In this document: positions 1-9,275 of the stretch, piece by piece | Numbering within the stretch: the first letter of the stretch is position 1 | Layout: each line of letters opens with the position of its first letter | Origin: Colwellia hornerae | Lineage (GTDB): Bacteria > Pseudomonadota > Gammaproteobacteria > Enterobacterales > Alteromonadaceae | DNA: 48,896 nt | Reading direction: 5' to 3' | Assembly (NCBI RefSeq): GCF_007954355.1 | Contig: NZ_VOLR01000029.1 | Location: 1-48,896 of the forward strand | Notes under the pieces: generated by a model | The model's database searches: none | What the model saw: the letters and a program-made list of their open reading frames with translations, nothing else | What the model was told of the DNA's origin: nothing | Position numbers and translations under genes: made by a program

Positions 1-366
1 TGGCTGAGGTTTTGGCGCTGCGGCGACCATTGAATCCATCAGTGCATCGATATCGTCTGGGTCGGTTAACTCAGCATGACTATCAGCTACTGTATCTTCT
101 TCTGGCTGAGGTTTTGGCGCTGCGGCGGCCATTGAATCCATCAGTGCATCAATATCGTCTGGGTCAGTTAACTCAGCATGACTATCAGCTACTGTATCTT
201 CTTCTGGCTGAGGTTTTGGCGCTGCGGCGGCCATTGAATCCATCAGTGCATCGATATCGTCTGGGTCGGTTAACTCAGCCGAAGCTCCTTCATCAGGCTC
301 CGGCGCTGCTAAGGCCATTGAATCCATCAGCGCATCAATATCATCTGGGTCGGTTAACTCTGTTGT
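1..366 (-). repeat. 102-bp tandem repeats inside fimV (34-residue acidic units)
   Basis: Units begin at 1, 103 and 205 (exactly 102 bp apart), then a shortened, diverged copy from about 295. Each encodes a unit around TDPDDIDALMDSMA followed by an Ala/Pro/Lys/Gln and Glu-rich linker. The first three are almost identical in DNA, which suggests recent expansion. The array runs off the left edge, so its copy number cannot be counted. Acidic repeats in this part of HubP proteins are known; the function of these particular units is inferred. Confidence 0.92.
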
Positions 367-1836
367 AGCTTCTTCATGTAGAGATTCAATGCCCTCTAAA
401 GTACTATCTTCGTCTTCGTCGCCAATATCATTTAATAAATCATTCAGTAAATCTTGATCTAATTCGCCGCCTTCTAGAACTTCTCCAGGCTGCTCTTCTT
501 TACTTTCACTCTTATTGTTGCTCTGGCTTGTATCAGCTTGAACTTCGTCATCTTCGTCATCAAGGCCTGAAAGTAAAGAGTCTAAGTCACTTTGATCTAA
601 CTCGCCCCCCTCTAACTCATCACTATCAAGTGATATGTCTTCTAAATCATCGAGATCATCAAGTCCGTCCAAGTCGTCTAGATCATCATCTAAATGGATC
701 ACGTCATCGTCATCATCTAATGAACCTAATTCATCATCAGCGTCGTCGGCAAATAATGAATCATCTAAATTAAGCTCGTCTTCACCTAAGTCCATAGACA
801 ACTCATCATCTAACGATAACTCATCATCTAGCGATAACTCATCATCAAGTGAAAGCTCATTATCTAAAGCACCAAGAGATTGTTCTACTGCTGGTTTTGC
901 TTTTTCTTCTACGACGGCTTTTGATTTTTTAGGCTTAGTCGCGGTTTTAGTTTCGCCACCTTTTTTACGACGCAAGAACCAAAAGACAAGACTCAATGCA
1001 AAGGCTGCTGGTAATGTTGACATTAATATCTGAAACCAAAGCTGTGATGTTACGCCTTCGCTTTCAAGTTCTGCTTTTTGCTTTTCTAGTAATAACTCTT
1101 GCTCTCTGGCTTCTGCTTTTTGCAATAATGCTTGTTGCAGCGCTATAACATCATTAAGTTGAAGCTTTATTTCTTTGCCTTTTGCGACTTCATTTTGCAT
1201 AACATCGAGTTGTTCATTGAAATTACTTAAGCGAGAATTTAAGTTTTCATTTTCTTTGAGTATTGCTTGTAAGCCATCAATTGAATCTAAGACGTCATTT
1301 TGAATTGTTTCTAAACGGACGGTTTGCTTAGAATTTATTTCTTCAAGCTGCGCATTAATTTCTTTTTTAGTTGCATCTAAATCTTTCTTTTTAATAGCGA
1401 GTTCAGCAGGAGGAACAATTTTTTTCTTAACGGTTTTAGCTACTTTCTTTTGCCATGTTTTATCGTCGGTTGTTGATTTACTTTTTGCCGCAAGAGGATT
1501 TATGGCACGCATTTCATCAACAGACGGCAATTTTAAGTACTGGCCATTGTTAAGATGGTTTAAGTTATTTTCTTTAAATGCTTGCGGGTTTTTTTGATAT
1601 AACGCCTGCATCACTTGATAAACAGACAAAGTAGGGTCTGGACGAACTTTTAAAGCAATATTCCATAGGGTATCTTTTGAGGTAATAGGCCCGTATTGAT
1701 CGTACGGAAACATATCCGTCGCCTTGGGGCCTCGAATACGAATACCGCCTTCTTCAAAGGCGAACAAAGAAACACTATACGTGGTAATGCTTATAAATAT
1801 TACCTGCCACAGGCACAGGCGTAATAATCGATGCAT
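1..1836 (-). CDS. fimV: FimV/HubP polar hub protein, 3' end cut by window edge
   Basis: This is an inner-membrane, peptidoglycan-binding polar organiser that recruits chemotaxis, pilus and chromosome-segregation factors. The visible 612 residues start at the ATG whose first base is 1836, with a signal peptide (about 1-27). A FimV-type LysM region follows (about 48-105, with SKDTLWNIALKVRPD and NLNHLNNGQYLKLPS). Next come a coiled coil (about 170-260), one membrane segment (about 264-285, ending FLRRKKGG), and a long acidic Asp/Ser/Leu-rich cytoplasmic region. That region contains DDELSL runs and near-identical 34-residue repeats at the window edge. The TPR-like C-terminal FimV domain is expected beyond base 1. 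No stop codon occurs in frame. Family assignment is firm; the total length is unknown. Confidence 0.93.
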   Translation of the reverse strand, partial: MHRLLRLCLWQVIFISITTYSVSLFAFEEGGIRIRGPKATDMFPYDQYGPITSKDTLWNIALKVRPDPTLSVYQVMQALYQKNPQAFKENNLNHLNNGQYLKLPSVDEMRAINPLAAKSKSTTDDKTWQKKVAKTVKKKIVPPAELAIKKKDLDATKKEINAQLEEINSKQTVRLETIQNDVLDSIDGLQAILKENENLNSRLSNFNEQLDVMQNEVAKGKEIKLQLNDVIALQQALLQKAEAREQELLLEKQKAELESEGVTSQLWFQILMSTLPAAFALSLVFWFLRRKKGGETKTATKPKKSKAVVEEKAKPAVEQSLGALDNELSLDDELSLDDELSLDDELSMDLGEDELNLDDSLFADDADDELGSLDDDDDVIHLDDDLDDLDGLDDLDDLEDISLDSDELEGGELDQSDLDSLLSGLDDEDDEVQADTSQSNNKSESKEEQPGEVLEGGELDQDLLNDLLNDIGDEDEDSTLEGIESLHEEATTELTDPDDIDALMDSMALAAPEPDEGASAELTDPDDIDALMDSMAAAAPKPQPEEDTVADSHAELTDPDDIDALMDSMAAAAPKPQPEEDTVADSHAELTDPDDIDALMDSMVAAAPKPQP

Positions 1837-1975
1837 CAAGTTTTCCTAATTATTTTTATTTACTGCCAATTGTTTGGCACTTCAAGCCTAGAGAAAGTAA
1901 AGCAAATTTTATTCCAACCCTACAGCTGCTATTTATATCATAGCAAGTTAATACAAATTTTTTTAGTAATAATGG

Positions 1976-2013
1976 AACAAAAAAACTCGTCGTTAACTAT
2001 AACGACGAGTTTT
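1976..2013 (-). terminator. Rho-independent terminator after asd
   Basis: A 14-bp perfect stem (1982-1995 with 2000-2013) closes a 4-nt loop. On the minus strand it is followed by a run of seven T. It lies 65 nt beyond the asd stop, so fimV probably has its own promoter. Confidence 0.85.
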
Positions 2014-2078
2014 GATTTTTCTTTAATAAATCTTAAGGTTAACTCAAATTTAACGCTAACTCATTTATGAAAGAGATG

Positions 2079-3098
2079 TTATGAAAGGTAGTCTTTAACC
2101 AATAGTTCAGCAATTTGTACACTATTTGTTGCCGCACCTTTACGTACATTGTCAGCAACAACCCACATATTGATCCCACAACTATGACTAATATCTTCAC
2201 GAATACGACCAACATAAGTGGCATCTTTTCCGCTTGCATCGCCTATCTGTGTTGGAAAGTCTTCATCATTACGACAAACAACAATACCTTCAGCTTGCTC
2301 AAGTAAATCCTTAACTTCTTCTGCTGAAATCGGTGATCCCGTTTCAATATGCAAAGCTTCACCGTGACCAAAGAATACTGGCACACGAACCGCTGTTGGA
2401 TTAACAAGAACGTTTTCATCGCCTAGGATTTTTTTCGTTTCCCAAACCATTTTCATTTCTTCTTTGGTATAACCATTATCCATAAAAACATCAATTTGCG
2501 GGATAACATTAAAAGCGATTTGACGAGGAAAATGTTTAGTCTCAACAGGTTTTCCACTTAACAAATCGGCCGTTTGCTTAGCTAATTCGTCCATTGCTGC
2601 TTTACCACCACCAGAAACTGATTGGTAAGTAGAGACATTAATACGGTTAATACCCACAGCGTCATAAATAGGCTTTAGCGCGACCATCATTTGAATAGTT
2701 GAACAATTAGGGTTAGCAATAATATTACGGTTTCTGTAATCAGCTAATGCACTTGGGTTAACTTCAGGAACGATTAGCGGAATATCTGCGTCGTATCTAA
2801 ACTCAGAGGTATTATCTATAACGATACACCCTGCTTCACCAGCAATAGGAGCAAACTTAGCTGAAATTGAGCCACCCGCCGAGAAAAAGCCAATTTGCGC
2901 TTGACTAAAATCAAAATGGTCAGCATCTAGCACTTCAATACTTTGGCCATTAAAGTCAATAAATTCACCGGCTGAACGAGCACTCGCCAGCGGGTATAAT
3001 TTATTAATTGGAAAATCACGTTCTTCTAATATTTCAATGATGGTTTTACCCACCAAACCTGTAGCGCCTAATACGCAGACATCAAATTTCTGTGCCAT
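2079..3098 (-). CDS. asd: Aspartate-semialdehyde dehydrogenase
   Basis: It catalyses the NADPH-dependent reduction of aspartyl phosphate to aspartate semialdehyde, the branch point to lysine/diaminopimelate, threonine and methionine. The 339 residues show the N-terminal nucleotide-binding loop GATGLVG (11-17) and the catalytic cysteine C132 in ANPNCSTIQ. The pdxB-linked homologue in E. coli, Usg, lacks this cysteine, so this copy should be an active enzyme rather than a Usg pseudo-enzyme. An AGAGAG-type ribosome site precedes the ATG. It follows pdxB by 50 bp on the same strand and is probably cotranscribed with it. Confidence 0.95.
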   Translation of the reverse strand: MAQKFDVCVLGATGLVGKTIIEILEERDFPINKLYPLASARSAGEFIDFNGQSIEVLDADHFDFSQAQIGFFSAGGSISAKFAPIAGEAGCIVIDNTSEFRYDADIPLIVPEVNPSALADYRNRNIIANPNCSTIQMMVALKPIYDAVGINRINVSTYQSVSGGGKAAMDELAKQTADLLSGKPVETKHFPRQIAFNVIPQIDVFMDNGYTKEEMKMVWETKKILGDENVLVNPTAVRVPVFFGHGEALHIETGSPISAEEVKDLLEQAEGIVVCRNDEDFPTQIGDASGKDATYVGRIREDISHSCGINMWVVADNVRKGAATNSVQIAELLVKDYLS

Positions 3099-3148
3099 GT
3101 CACTCTCTCTTTGCTTTGAAGATTAGTACTTTATATACATTAAATAAA

Positions 3149-4282
3149 TTACTTTTTAAGAAAACCAAGACGATGTGGCACATCACTCTTGGCTTGATTT
3201 GTCATGCTTACTTTAACCGCAGAAAACTCCCTGCGAGCCGGATAAGTTTTGCGAATGTGGTCAAAGCCATGACTTAAAATTGTTTCTCTGAAAATTCCGT
3301 CATCACGGCGTACATCGTAAACCATTTTCACGAGCTGGTTTAGTAGTATTTGCTCGAACGGTTGATTAATTTCAACTTCGGTTATTGATGACGGTGGTAA
3401 AAAGTCACTTAAGTGCTTTTCTATCGGTATGTTCAGTTGTTGACATAATGCCTGATAGAGCATTTCTGTACCACGTGCTTTTCCTTCTAAGCTATAACCG
3501 GCAATGTGCGCCGAAGATATTTCAGTGTAGGTAATAAGTTCATGCAATATATTGGGCTCATTTTCCCAAACATCTAAAACAACTTTCAAACCATGCCCTT
3601 GCTTTTTTAGCGCCAGTAACGCTTTATTATCGATAACTTCACCGCGACAGGCATTAATAAGAATTTGCTTTTCGTGCAATTGCTTTAAGCGTTTTTCATT
3701 GAGTAAGTGAAAAGTTGGCTGTGCGCCGCTTTCAACGATGGGAACATGCAATGAAATGACATCACACGCTAAAACATCATCGAGTGATGAATAATAGCGT
3801 TGGTCTTTAGTATTATTTTTTTGCTTTGCGGCGAGGAGTGGATCGCAAATTAAATACTTAATCCCCAGTGCCGATAATTTTTCACTTAAACGAGTGCCCG
3901 TATTACCACCACCAACAATACCTACGGTTAACGAGAACAAATCAATTAAGTAACGTTCAGCTAAGACAACCAAAGCACTGATCACATATTCAGCAACAGA
4001 AATAGCGTTACAGCCTGGGGCTGCCGTAAAGGTAATGCCCCGTTTACTTAAATAGGTTTGATCAATGTGGTCAACACCAATTGTTGCCGTACCAACAAAC
4101 TGACAAGTTGAATTGCTGGCTAATAGCGCTTGGTTAACTTTAGTGATCGAGCGCACGAATAAAACATCAGCACTTTTCACCTGTTGAGCGGTTAACTCAC
4201 GACCAACAAAGGCGTGTAATTGACCTAAGTCGCCAAAAAACTCTTGAGCAAAGGGCATGTTTTCATCGTAAAAAATATTCAT
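3149..4282 (-). CDS. pdxB: Erythronate-4-phosphate dehydrogenase
   Basis: This is the second step of DXP-dependent pyridoxal 5'-phosphate synthesis, NAD-dependent oxidation of 4-phosphoerythronate. It belongs to the D-2-hydroxyacid dehydrogenase family and the 377-residue length fits PdxB. Visible motifs are the NAD loop GIVGGGNTG (about 121-129), the catalytic arginine in NACRGEVID, and the catalytic histidine in SAHIAGYS. The C-terminal PdxB dimerisation region follows (about 290-377). It lies downstream of fabB but is separated from it by a terminator, and upstream of asd with a short gap. Confidence 0.95.
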   Translation of the reverse strand: MNIFYDENMPFAQEFFGDLGQLHAFVGRELTAQQVKSADVLFVRSITKVNQALLASNSTCQFVGTATIGVDHIDQTYLSKRGITFTAAPGCNAISVAEYVISALVVLAERYLIDLFSLTVGIVGGGNTGTRLSEKLSALGIKYLICDPLLAAKQKNNTKDQRYYSSLDDVLACDVISLHVPIVESGAQPTFHLLNEKRLKQLHEKQILINACRGEVIDNKALLALKKQGHGLKVVLDVWENEPNILHELITYTEISSAHIAGYSLEGKARGTEMLYQALCQQLNIPIEKHLSDFLPPSSITEVEINQPFEQILLNQLVKMVYDVRRDDGIFRETILSHGFDHIRKTYPARREFSAVKVSMTNQAKSDVPHRLGFLKK

Positions 4283-4334
4283 GGTTAAGAGACTTAAGGC
4301 AATGATTGAACTAATGAGCGCTATTATATCTTAA

Positions 4335-4366
4335 ATGTAAAAAAGCCACTATAAAGTGGCTTTTAA
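4335..4366 (-). terminator. Terminator between fabB and pdxB
   Basis: A 10-bp stem (4341-4350 with 4355-4364, AAAAGCCACT type) with a 4-nt loop and T runs on either side. It could act in both directions. It lies 120 nt past the fabB stop and separates fabB from pdxB. Confidence 0.8.
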
Positions 4367-4483
4367 ATAACAAATTAATACTAAATCATTTATTGGTAAC
4401 GGAGCAAAAAACGTGGTTCATCACATTCAATGCGTATTCCTAATACCTTTAAGCATTAAATGATAAGGTATCGGTGTTTGTCA

Positions 4484-5695
4484 TTATTTATATTTTTTCA
4501 TCACTAAAGTCGCATTAGTGCCACCAAAGCCAAAGCTGTTAGACATAATCAAGTTAAGTTCAACATCACGCTTTTCAGTAACAATATCTAAGCCTTGCGC
4601 TTTTTCATCTAAATTATCAACATTGATAGACGGAGCAACAAAACTGTTTTCCATCATCAGTAATGAATAAATAGCTTCATGAACACCCGCCGCGCCGAGT
4701 GCGTGACCCGTCATTGCTTTGGTTGCGCTAATTGCTGGTGAATCTTCACCAAACAATTCTTGAATTGCGCCAAGCTCTTTAACATCGCCAACAGGTGTAG
4801 AAGTACCGTGAGTATTTAAATAATCAACTTTACCTTCAACTCCTTGCATAGCTTGTTGCATACAACGTACTGCGCCTTCACCACTTGGAGCGACCATATC
4901 GTAACCGTCAGAAGTTGCGCCATAGCCAACAATTTCAGCATAGATATGTGCACCACGAGCCAAAGCGTGCTCAAGTTCTTCAACAACAACCATACCGCCG
5001 CCGCCTGAAATAACAAAACCGTCACGGTCCGCGTCATAAGTACGTGAAGCAAGCTCTGGCGTATCATTACGACCCGCAGATAATGCGCCCATACCGTCAA
5101 ACATCATCGCTAAAGACCAATGAACTTCTTCACCACCGCCAGCAAAAACAATATCTTGCTTGCCCAGTTGAATAAGCTCCATAGCATTACCAATACAATG
5201 TGCACTCGTTGCACATGCAGAGCTGATTGAATAGTTGACACCTTTAATTTTAAAAGGTGTTGCTAAACAAGCTGAAACGGTACTGCCCATAGTTTTAGGT
5301 ACAGCATAAGGACCAACACGGCGAATACCGCGATTACGGAGCGTATCCGTGGTAATAACAATATTTTCTGAAGACGCACCACCTGAGCCAGCAACAATAC
5401 CGGTACGAACATTTGATACTTGTTCTTCAGTTAGTTTGGCATCATTAATGGCTTGTTCCATAGCGATGTAAGCATAACCTGCTGCATCACCCATAAAACG
5501 AAATGCTTTACGGTCAATATGATCTTTAGGCTCAATCGTGGGCTTACCCCAAACATGACTTTTTAAACCAGCTTCTGCAAAGCTTTCAGATTTACTAATA
5601 CCTGAACGGCCTGCTTTAAGAGATGATAAAACTTCTTCCGCATTGTTACCGATACTCGATACAATGCCTAATCCGGTGATCACTACACGTTTCAT
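4484..5695 (-). CDS. fabB: 3-oxoacyl-ACP synthase I
   Basis: This beta-ketoacyl-ACP synthase is required for elongation of unsaturated fatty acids. The 403 residues match E. coli FabB closely along the whole length. The active-site cysteine is C161 ([11 protein letters not shown]), with the family histidines in [11 protein letters not shown] and [10 protein letters not shown] chose the ATG at 5695 (protein starting MKRVVITG) because it matches E. coli FabB. An in-frame ATG at 5707 would add four residues, and neither has a clear Shine-Dalgarno. The gene is read alone, between its operator/promoter and a terminator. FabB control matters for membrane fluidity in the cold. Confidence 0.96.
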   Translation of the reverse strand: MKRVVITGLGIVSSIGNNAEEVLSSLKAGRSGISKSESFAEAGLKSHVWGKPTIEPKDHIDRKAFRFMGDAAGYAYIAMEQAINDAKLTEEQVSNVRTGIVAGSGGASSENIVITTDTLRNRGIRRVGPYAVPKTMGSTVSACLATPFKIKGVNYSISSACATSAHCIGNAMELIQLGKQDIVFAGGGEEVHWSLAMMFDGMGALSAGRNDTPELASRTYDADRDGFVISGGGGMVVVEELEHALARGAHIYAEIVGYGATSDGYDMVAPSGEGAVRCMQQAMQGVEGKVDYLNTHGTSTPVGDVKELGAIQELFGEDSPAISATKAMTGHALGAAGVHEAIYSLLMMENSFVAPSINVDNLDEKAQGLDIVTEKRDVELNLIMSNSFGFGGTNATLVMKKYK

Positions 5696-5764
5696 TTGAA
5701 TAACCATTTAAAAATTGAAAAATCAGGCATATCATACAGAAATTTGCCCACAAACTGGTCTGCT

Positions 5765-5794
5765 CAGTGTACACGTGTACACTGGTTTTTACAA
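5765..5794 (-). promoter_or_regulatory. fabB promoter with FabR-type palindromic operator
   Basis: A perfect 20-bp palindrome (5765-5784, core AGTGTACACGTGTACACT) lies about 70 bp upstream of fabB. It resembles the FabR sites known upstream of fabA/fabB in gammaproteobacteria. On the minus strand a -35 TTGTAA (5789-5794), a 17-nt spacer and a -10 TACACT (5766-5771) can be read, so the palindrome covers the -10 and most of the spacer. Repression by a FabR-like TetR regulator is inferred; no fabR gene is in the window. Confidence 0.75.
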
Positions 5795-5798
5795 TTTT

Positions 5799-5828
5799 AT
5801 GACAGACACATTTAATTCACGTTAAAAT
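5799..5828 (+). promoter_or_regulatory. Possible promoter of the mnmC-like gene
   Basis: ATGACA (5799-5804), an 18-nt spacer and TAAAAT (5823-5828) form a reasonable sigma70-type promoter, divergent from fabB. It is only a sequence match. A nine-codon ORF (5853-5879) starts downstream and overlaps the GTG of the next gene. Confidence 0.35.
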
Positions 5829-5871
5829 ACTATCTTTAGCGCTTGAAAACCAATGGATTTAATAAAAACTT

Positions 5872-7164
5872 GTGATTAAACAACAAAAAAATTTAAATAC
5901 GCCGCTTGAAAGAAAAGGCTATCAAATTAGGCCCATTATTAAGCAACCTGAAAGTGTCGCCATTATTGGTGGTGGCATTGCTGCTGCCTGTGTTGCTTAT
6001 GCATTGACTCAAAAAAATATAAAAGTGACACTTTATTGTAAAGATAAAGAGATTGCTCAAGGCGCTTCAAGTAATCATGTTGGTGCATTGTTTCCCTTAA
6101 TTCATCAACAAGTTGATGAGATTAGCTTGTTTTATCAACAGGCATTTTGGCACGCACTAAAATGTTATAAAAACTTACACAGCAGAGGTTTTGCTTTTAG
6201 CCATGATTGGTGTGGCCTACTTGAAATTTCCTATAAAACGGCTTTAGAAAAAAGACAAAACATTTTCGAGCAAACCAGCCCTTGGCCAAAAGAATTAATT
6301 ACCAGTGTAAATGCAGAGCAAGCATCGCTATTAGCCGGTATTAAACTTGAACATGGTGGGTTGTTTATGCCTAGCGCGGGCTGGATAGCGCCCGGTGAAT
6401 TAGTTCAACAGCTATTTAGTGCCGCGCAGCAAACTCAGCAGTTGTCGATAAAAAATCAAGTAAACATTACTGCACTTAACCAGCAAGACGACAAAAGTTG
6501 GCAGCTAACGACGAGCAAAGGCATAATAAATGAAAAAGTCGTTGTTTTTTGTGGTGGTGCTGAATCGATTAAACTCAATATTATTGATGAATTACCACTG
6601 AGTTCGGTGCGTGGTCAAATAACAAATATGGCAACGAACGAGCAGATTAAAAACCTATCTACAGTTATTTGCCACAAAGGTTATCTAACCCCTGCACACC
6701 AGCAACAGCATTGCATCGGCGCGACATTTGAAAAGGATAGTTTCGATATTGTGGCAACAAATGCTGGCGATCAATATAATTTAACCATGTTAGAAAAGTG
6801 CCTACCTAAATTAATATCATGGCGCGAACAAGACGTTACCTCTAGTAAAGCTCGTTTGCGCTGTATGACACCGGATCACTTACCCGTTGTCGGCGCTATG
6901 CCTGATATAGCAAAGCATAAAAGTAGCTATGCCCATTTAGCAAAAGATAAAAATTGGCGTTATCATCAACCTGCACCTGTGATTAAAAATCTATACCTAC
7001 TTACCGGCTTGGGTGCTAGGGGATTATGTACGGCGCCGCTATTAGCCGATATTTTAACTGCTGATTTAACAGGTGGCGAATATCCTGTTGGTAAACAAGA
7101 ACTTTTTAACTTATCACCCAACAGGTTTGTGATTCGCGATATTATTCGTCGTAAATATTTATAG
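5872..7164 (+). CDS. Stand-alone MnmC oxidoreductase domain (FAD-dependent)
   Basis: It resembles the C-terminal half of MnmC, which oxidatively removes the carboxymethyl group of cmnm5s2U34 in tRNA. The 430 residues contain the FAD-binding loop IIGGGIAAA (31-39), [13 protein letters not shown], the DHDWCG-like SHDWCG segment, and the C-terminal [14 protein letters not shown]. The N-terminal methyltransferase half of E. coli-type MnmC (about 240 residues) is missing. Only 165 bp separate the gene from fabB, and an in-frame stop sits at 5863-5865. Residues 11-18 (PLERKGYQ) resemble the end of the lost methyltransferase domain. The start is GTG with no good ribosome site and no ATG nearby. Domain identity is sure; whether a separate methyltransferase exists elsewhere is unknown. 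Confidence 0.85.
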   Translation: MIKQQKNLNTPLERKGYQIRPIIKQPESVAIIGGGIAAACVAYALTQKNIKVTLYCKDKEIAQGASSNHVGALFPLIHQQVDEISLFYQQAFWHALKCYKNLHSRGFAFSHDWCGLLEISYKTALEKRQNIFEQTSPWPKELITSVNAEQASLLAGIKLEHGGLFMPSAGWIAPGELVQQLFSAAQQTQQLSIKNQVNITALNQQDDKSWQLTTSKGIINEKVVVFCGGAESIKLNIIDELPLSSVRGQITNMATNEQIKNLSTVICHKGYLTPAHQQQHCIGATFEKDSFDIVATNAGDQYNLTMLEKCLPKLISWREQDVTSSKARLRCMTPDHLPVVGAMPDIAKHKSSYAHLAKDKNWRYHQPAPVIKNLYLLTGLGARGLCTAPLLADILTADLTGGEYPVGKQELFNLSPNRFVIRDIIRRKYL

Positions 7165-7186
7165 TATTTAATATCGGCTGTTATTG

Positions 7187-7480
7187 CTAAACCGATACAA
7201 ATGATTGTTTAAGATCTAGCCAATAGTCTTGTACTATTTTTCTATCTTGCGGGCTTAATTCGGTACGGGCTGCTTGCAGTTTTTCATCGATACTTACCGC
7301 AAGACCTTGAGAGAGTACTTGCGACTCATCACCAAATTCAATAACAGATAAACTAATAAAGCCACGTAAGTAGCTACTGGCAAATAATTGGTCATCACTG
7401 TTATCTTGATCAAATAAATTATCTAAATATAGATAAAGAGCAGCAATATTTTCAAATGATTTTTTTTCTTCAATGGGCAT
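7187..7480 (-). CDS. yfcL: YfcL family protein
   Basis: This is a small acidic cytoplasmic protein (97 residues) of unknown function. It matches E. coli YfcL through the central DDQLFASSYLRGFISLSVIE and the C-terminal ELSPQDRKIVQDYW segment. In E. coli, yfcL lies near mnmC and epmC (yfcM), and the same neighbours are kept here. It is the last gene of a minus-strand run with the NAD-kinase-like gene and epmC, 64 bp from its upstream neighbour. Confidence 0.85.
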   Translation of the reverse strand: MPIEEKKSFENIAALYLYLDNLFDQDNSDDQLFASSYLRGFISLSVIEFGDESQVLSQGLAVSIDEKLQAARTELSPQDRKIVQDYWLDLKQSFVSV

Positions 7481-7544
7481 AATTCTACTTACTGTTAAGT
7501 TTTAAAAAATTTACGATTAGTTGTAAACATAGATTGAAAACGCA

Positions 7545-8681
7545 TTATTGTGGACTTGCTACCGGATATAATACTTGATCATTGTAACCTGTTATTACCG
7601 GTAAATACCCTGAAAGCTCAATATCTAAATCACTATCACCGGTATCAGCAATTAAGGGTCTTGATGCTAATGCTGTTAATTTCGCTTTTGTCGCTATAAT
7701 TAAAATATTATCCTTGCCGATGGCGCGGATCACTCGCGGACTGAGCTGTTGATTACCTCGACCAAATATATGACCTTGCCCACCAATTAAGGTGATCACC
7801 AATTTAATTGTTTTTTTATCTGCTTTCGCCAAGCTTATCGCTTGCCATAATTGCGACTCAGTAACATCACTGGCGATTAAACTTTGTTGTTCAACCAGGT
7901 CAACGCCCAGTAAGGTATTGTCCAGTGCCAACTCTTCCATTAAAAAAGCGGTGGTTGAACCTGAACCAATAACAAAGAGCTCATCATCCATTTCATTAAT
8001 AACATGGGCAGCAATATCTTGCAGTACCAGCTCATCAAGCTCTTTACCACCAGACTTTACCGCTTGAACATAACGTAATTCGGCGGGAATTTGCATTTCG
8101 CCATAGCGTTTTGCTTTGACAATACCTTCTCGAAATAACGATTCATCGATATCCATCACATCAGCTTCGGTAAGGGTAACTAACTGATTGGTCAGCATCA
8201 TCTCAACTACCCGCCCCGCAGCCTTTGGCGTAACAGCATAAACACCCGAGTGAATTTTACAGCCCGCAGGAATACCTAAAACAGGAAATTTATCACCAAC
8301 AATTTTACAGACATTGCGAGCAGTACCATCACCACCAGCAAATAATAATATATCTACGTGCTCAGCCAACAAGGCCTTAACTGTATTTTCAGTGTCTTCA
8401 GCCGTAGTATGCTCGGCGTTATTTGTTTGAAAAACAACTTGGGTTTTAAAACCAAGTGCCTGAGCGGTTATCTCACCCATAAGATCGTTAGCACAATAAA
8501 CGATAATGTTATCTCGATAAGGTGCAAGTATTGACAGTGCTAAACTTGCTCGCAGGTTTGCTTTTGCAGTAGCTCCAAGCGCTAGGGCTTGCTCTGCAAT
8601 GCCATCACCGTCGCTGCCTTTCAAAGCAACACTGCCGCCAATGCCAGCAATAGGATTTATAATAAAACCAAGTTTAAACAT
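7545..8681 (-). CDS. COG3199 ATP-NAD kinase-like protein
   Basis: The 378-residue protein belongs to the predicted polyphosphate/ATP-dependent NAD kinase group related to NadK. It has the nucleotide-binding motif FAGGDGTARNV (GGDGT at 116-120), an N-terminal GFIINPIAGIGG, and the IPAGCKIHSGV segment typical of this group. The substrate is not established for these proteins, and a genuine NadK is encoded at 26.5 kb, so this is probably a paralogue with another or overlapping role. Its start overlaps the end of epmC by 8 bp, so the two are translationally coupled. Confidence 0.8.
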   Translation of the reverse strand: MFKLGFIINPIAGIGGSVALKGSDGDGIAEQALALGATAKANLRASLALSILAPYRDNIIVYCANDLMGEITAQALGFKTQVVFQTNNAEHTTAEDTENTVKALLAEHVDILLFAGGDGTARNVCKIVGDKFPVLGIPAGCKIHSGVYAVTPKAAGRVVEMMLTNQLVTLTEADVMDIDESLFREGIVKAKRYGEMQIPAELRYVQAVKSGGKELDELVLQDIAAHVINEMDDELFVIGSGSTTAFLMEELALDNTLLGVDLVEQQSLIASDVTESQLWQAISLAKADKKTIKLVITLIGGQGHIFGRGNQQLSPRVIRAIGKDNILIIATKAKLTALASRPLIADTGDSDLDIELSGYLPVITGYNDQVLYPVASPQ

Positions 8682-9240
8682 GAGTAACAGTCTCTGGGTG
8701 ATTAAATTTTTCGTTAATCGGGAATTGGTTAATATTCAAAGGTAGCGATACTTTGTAAAAATCAGCCAGTGCATTAATAAAGTCTTGAGCGCGAACAGGA
8801 AAACCCTGATGTAAATATTGCTGCACTTGCTGAAAAACGTTTTCTTTGAAAGCAATAGTATCGGGTGTCGCGCCATTTAGGTTGTCAGCTGAAACATTAA
8901 ACTTTTTACCTGCCGCAACACAAAAAGCCCACTCAATCGCTTGTGGCTTAATTTCAACTTGTTCAAATGTTTTTTGTTGCTCGGCATCTCTGCCATCGGG
9001 CATATACCAATAACCAAAATCTTCTAATAAGCGTCGCGCTTTTCCAGCCAGACACCAATGTGATATTTCATGTAGAGCACTGGCATAAAAACCATGGGCA
9101 AAAATAATTTGATGATACTCACAGGCTTCATTTGCTGGGGCGTATAAAGGTTCGTCGCCACCTTTTATCAACTTTGTATTAAAAGTATTAAAAAAGCATT
9201 GGTCAAAAATATCAATTAAATCTTTAAAGTCGTGTCGCAT
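8674..9240 (-). CDS. epmC: Elongation factor P hydroxylase EpmC (YfcM)
   Basis: It hydroxylates the beta-lysylated lysine of EF-P, the last step of the EpmA/EpmB/EpmC pathway that helps ribosomes through polyproline stretches. The 188 residues include the metal-binding HEISHW motif (H57, E58, H61) and the pattern RDAEQQKTFEQVEIKPQA, which is characteristic of the family. It is the first gene of the epmC/COG3199 pair. Its promoter must lie in 9241-9300, next to the terminator hairpin of the mnh operon. Confidence 0.92.
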   Translation of the reverse strand: MRHDFKDLIDIFDQCFFNTFNTKLIKGGDEPLYAPANEACEYHQIIFAHGFYASALHEISHWCLAGKARRLLEDFGYWYMPDGRDAEQQKTFEQVEIKPQAIEWAFCVAAGKKFNVSADNLNGATPDTIAFKENVFQQVQQYLHQGFPVRAQDFINALADFYKVSLPLNINQFPINEKFNHPETVTHV

Positions 9241-9275
9241 AATGCTAAAGCTATGAAATATTCTGCCGCTATTCT

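Noticed and set aside
528-1033. Plus-strand Ser-rich and His-rich open frames near the left edge
   Set aside because: They are antisense shadows of the Asp/Ser-rich part of fimV, which is open on the minus strand for all 612 codons.
5765-5784. LexA box before fabB
   Set aside because: The palindrome has GTACACGTGTAC, not CTGT-N8-ACAG, and fits FabR.
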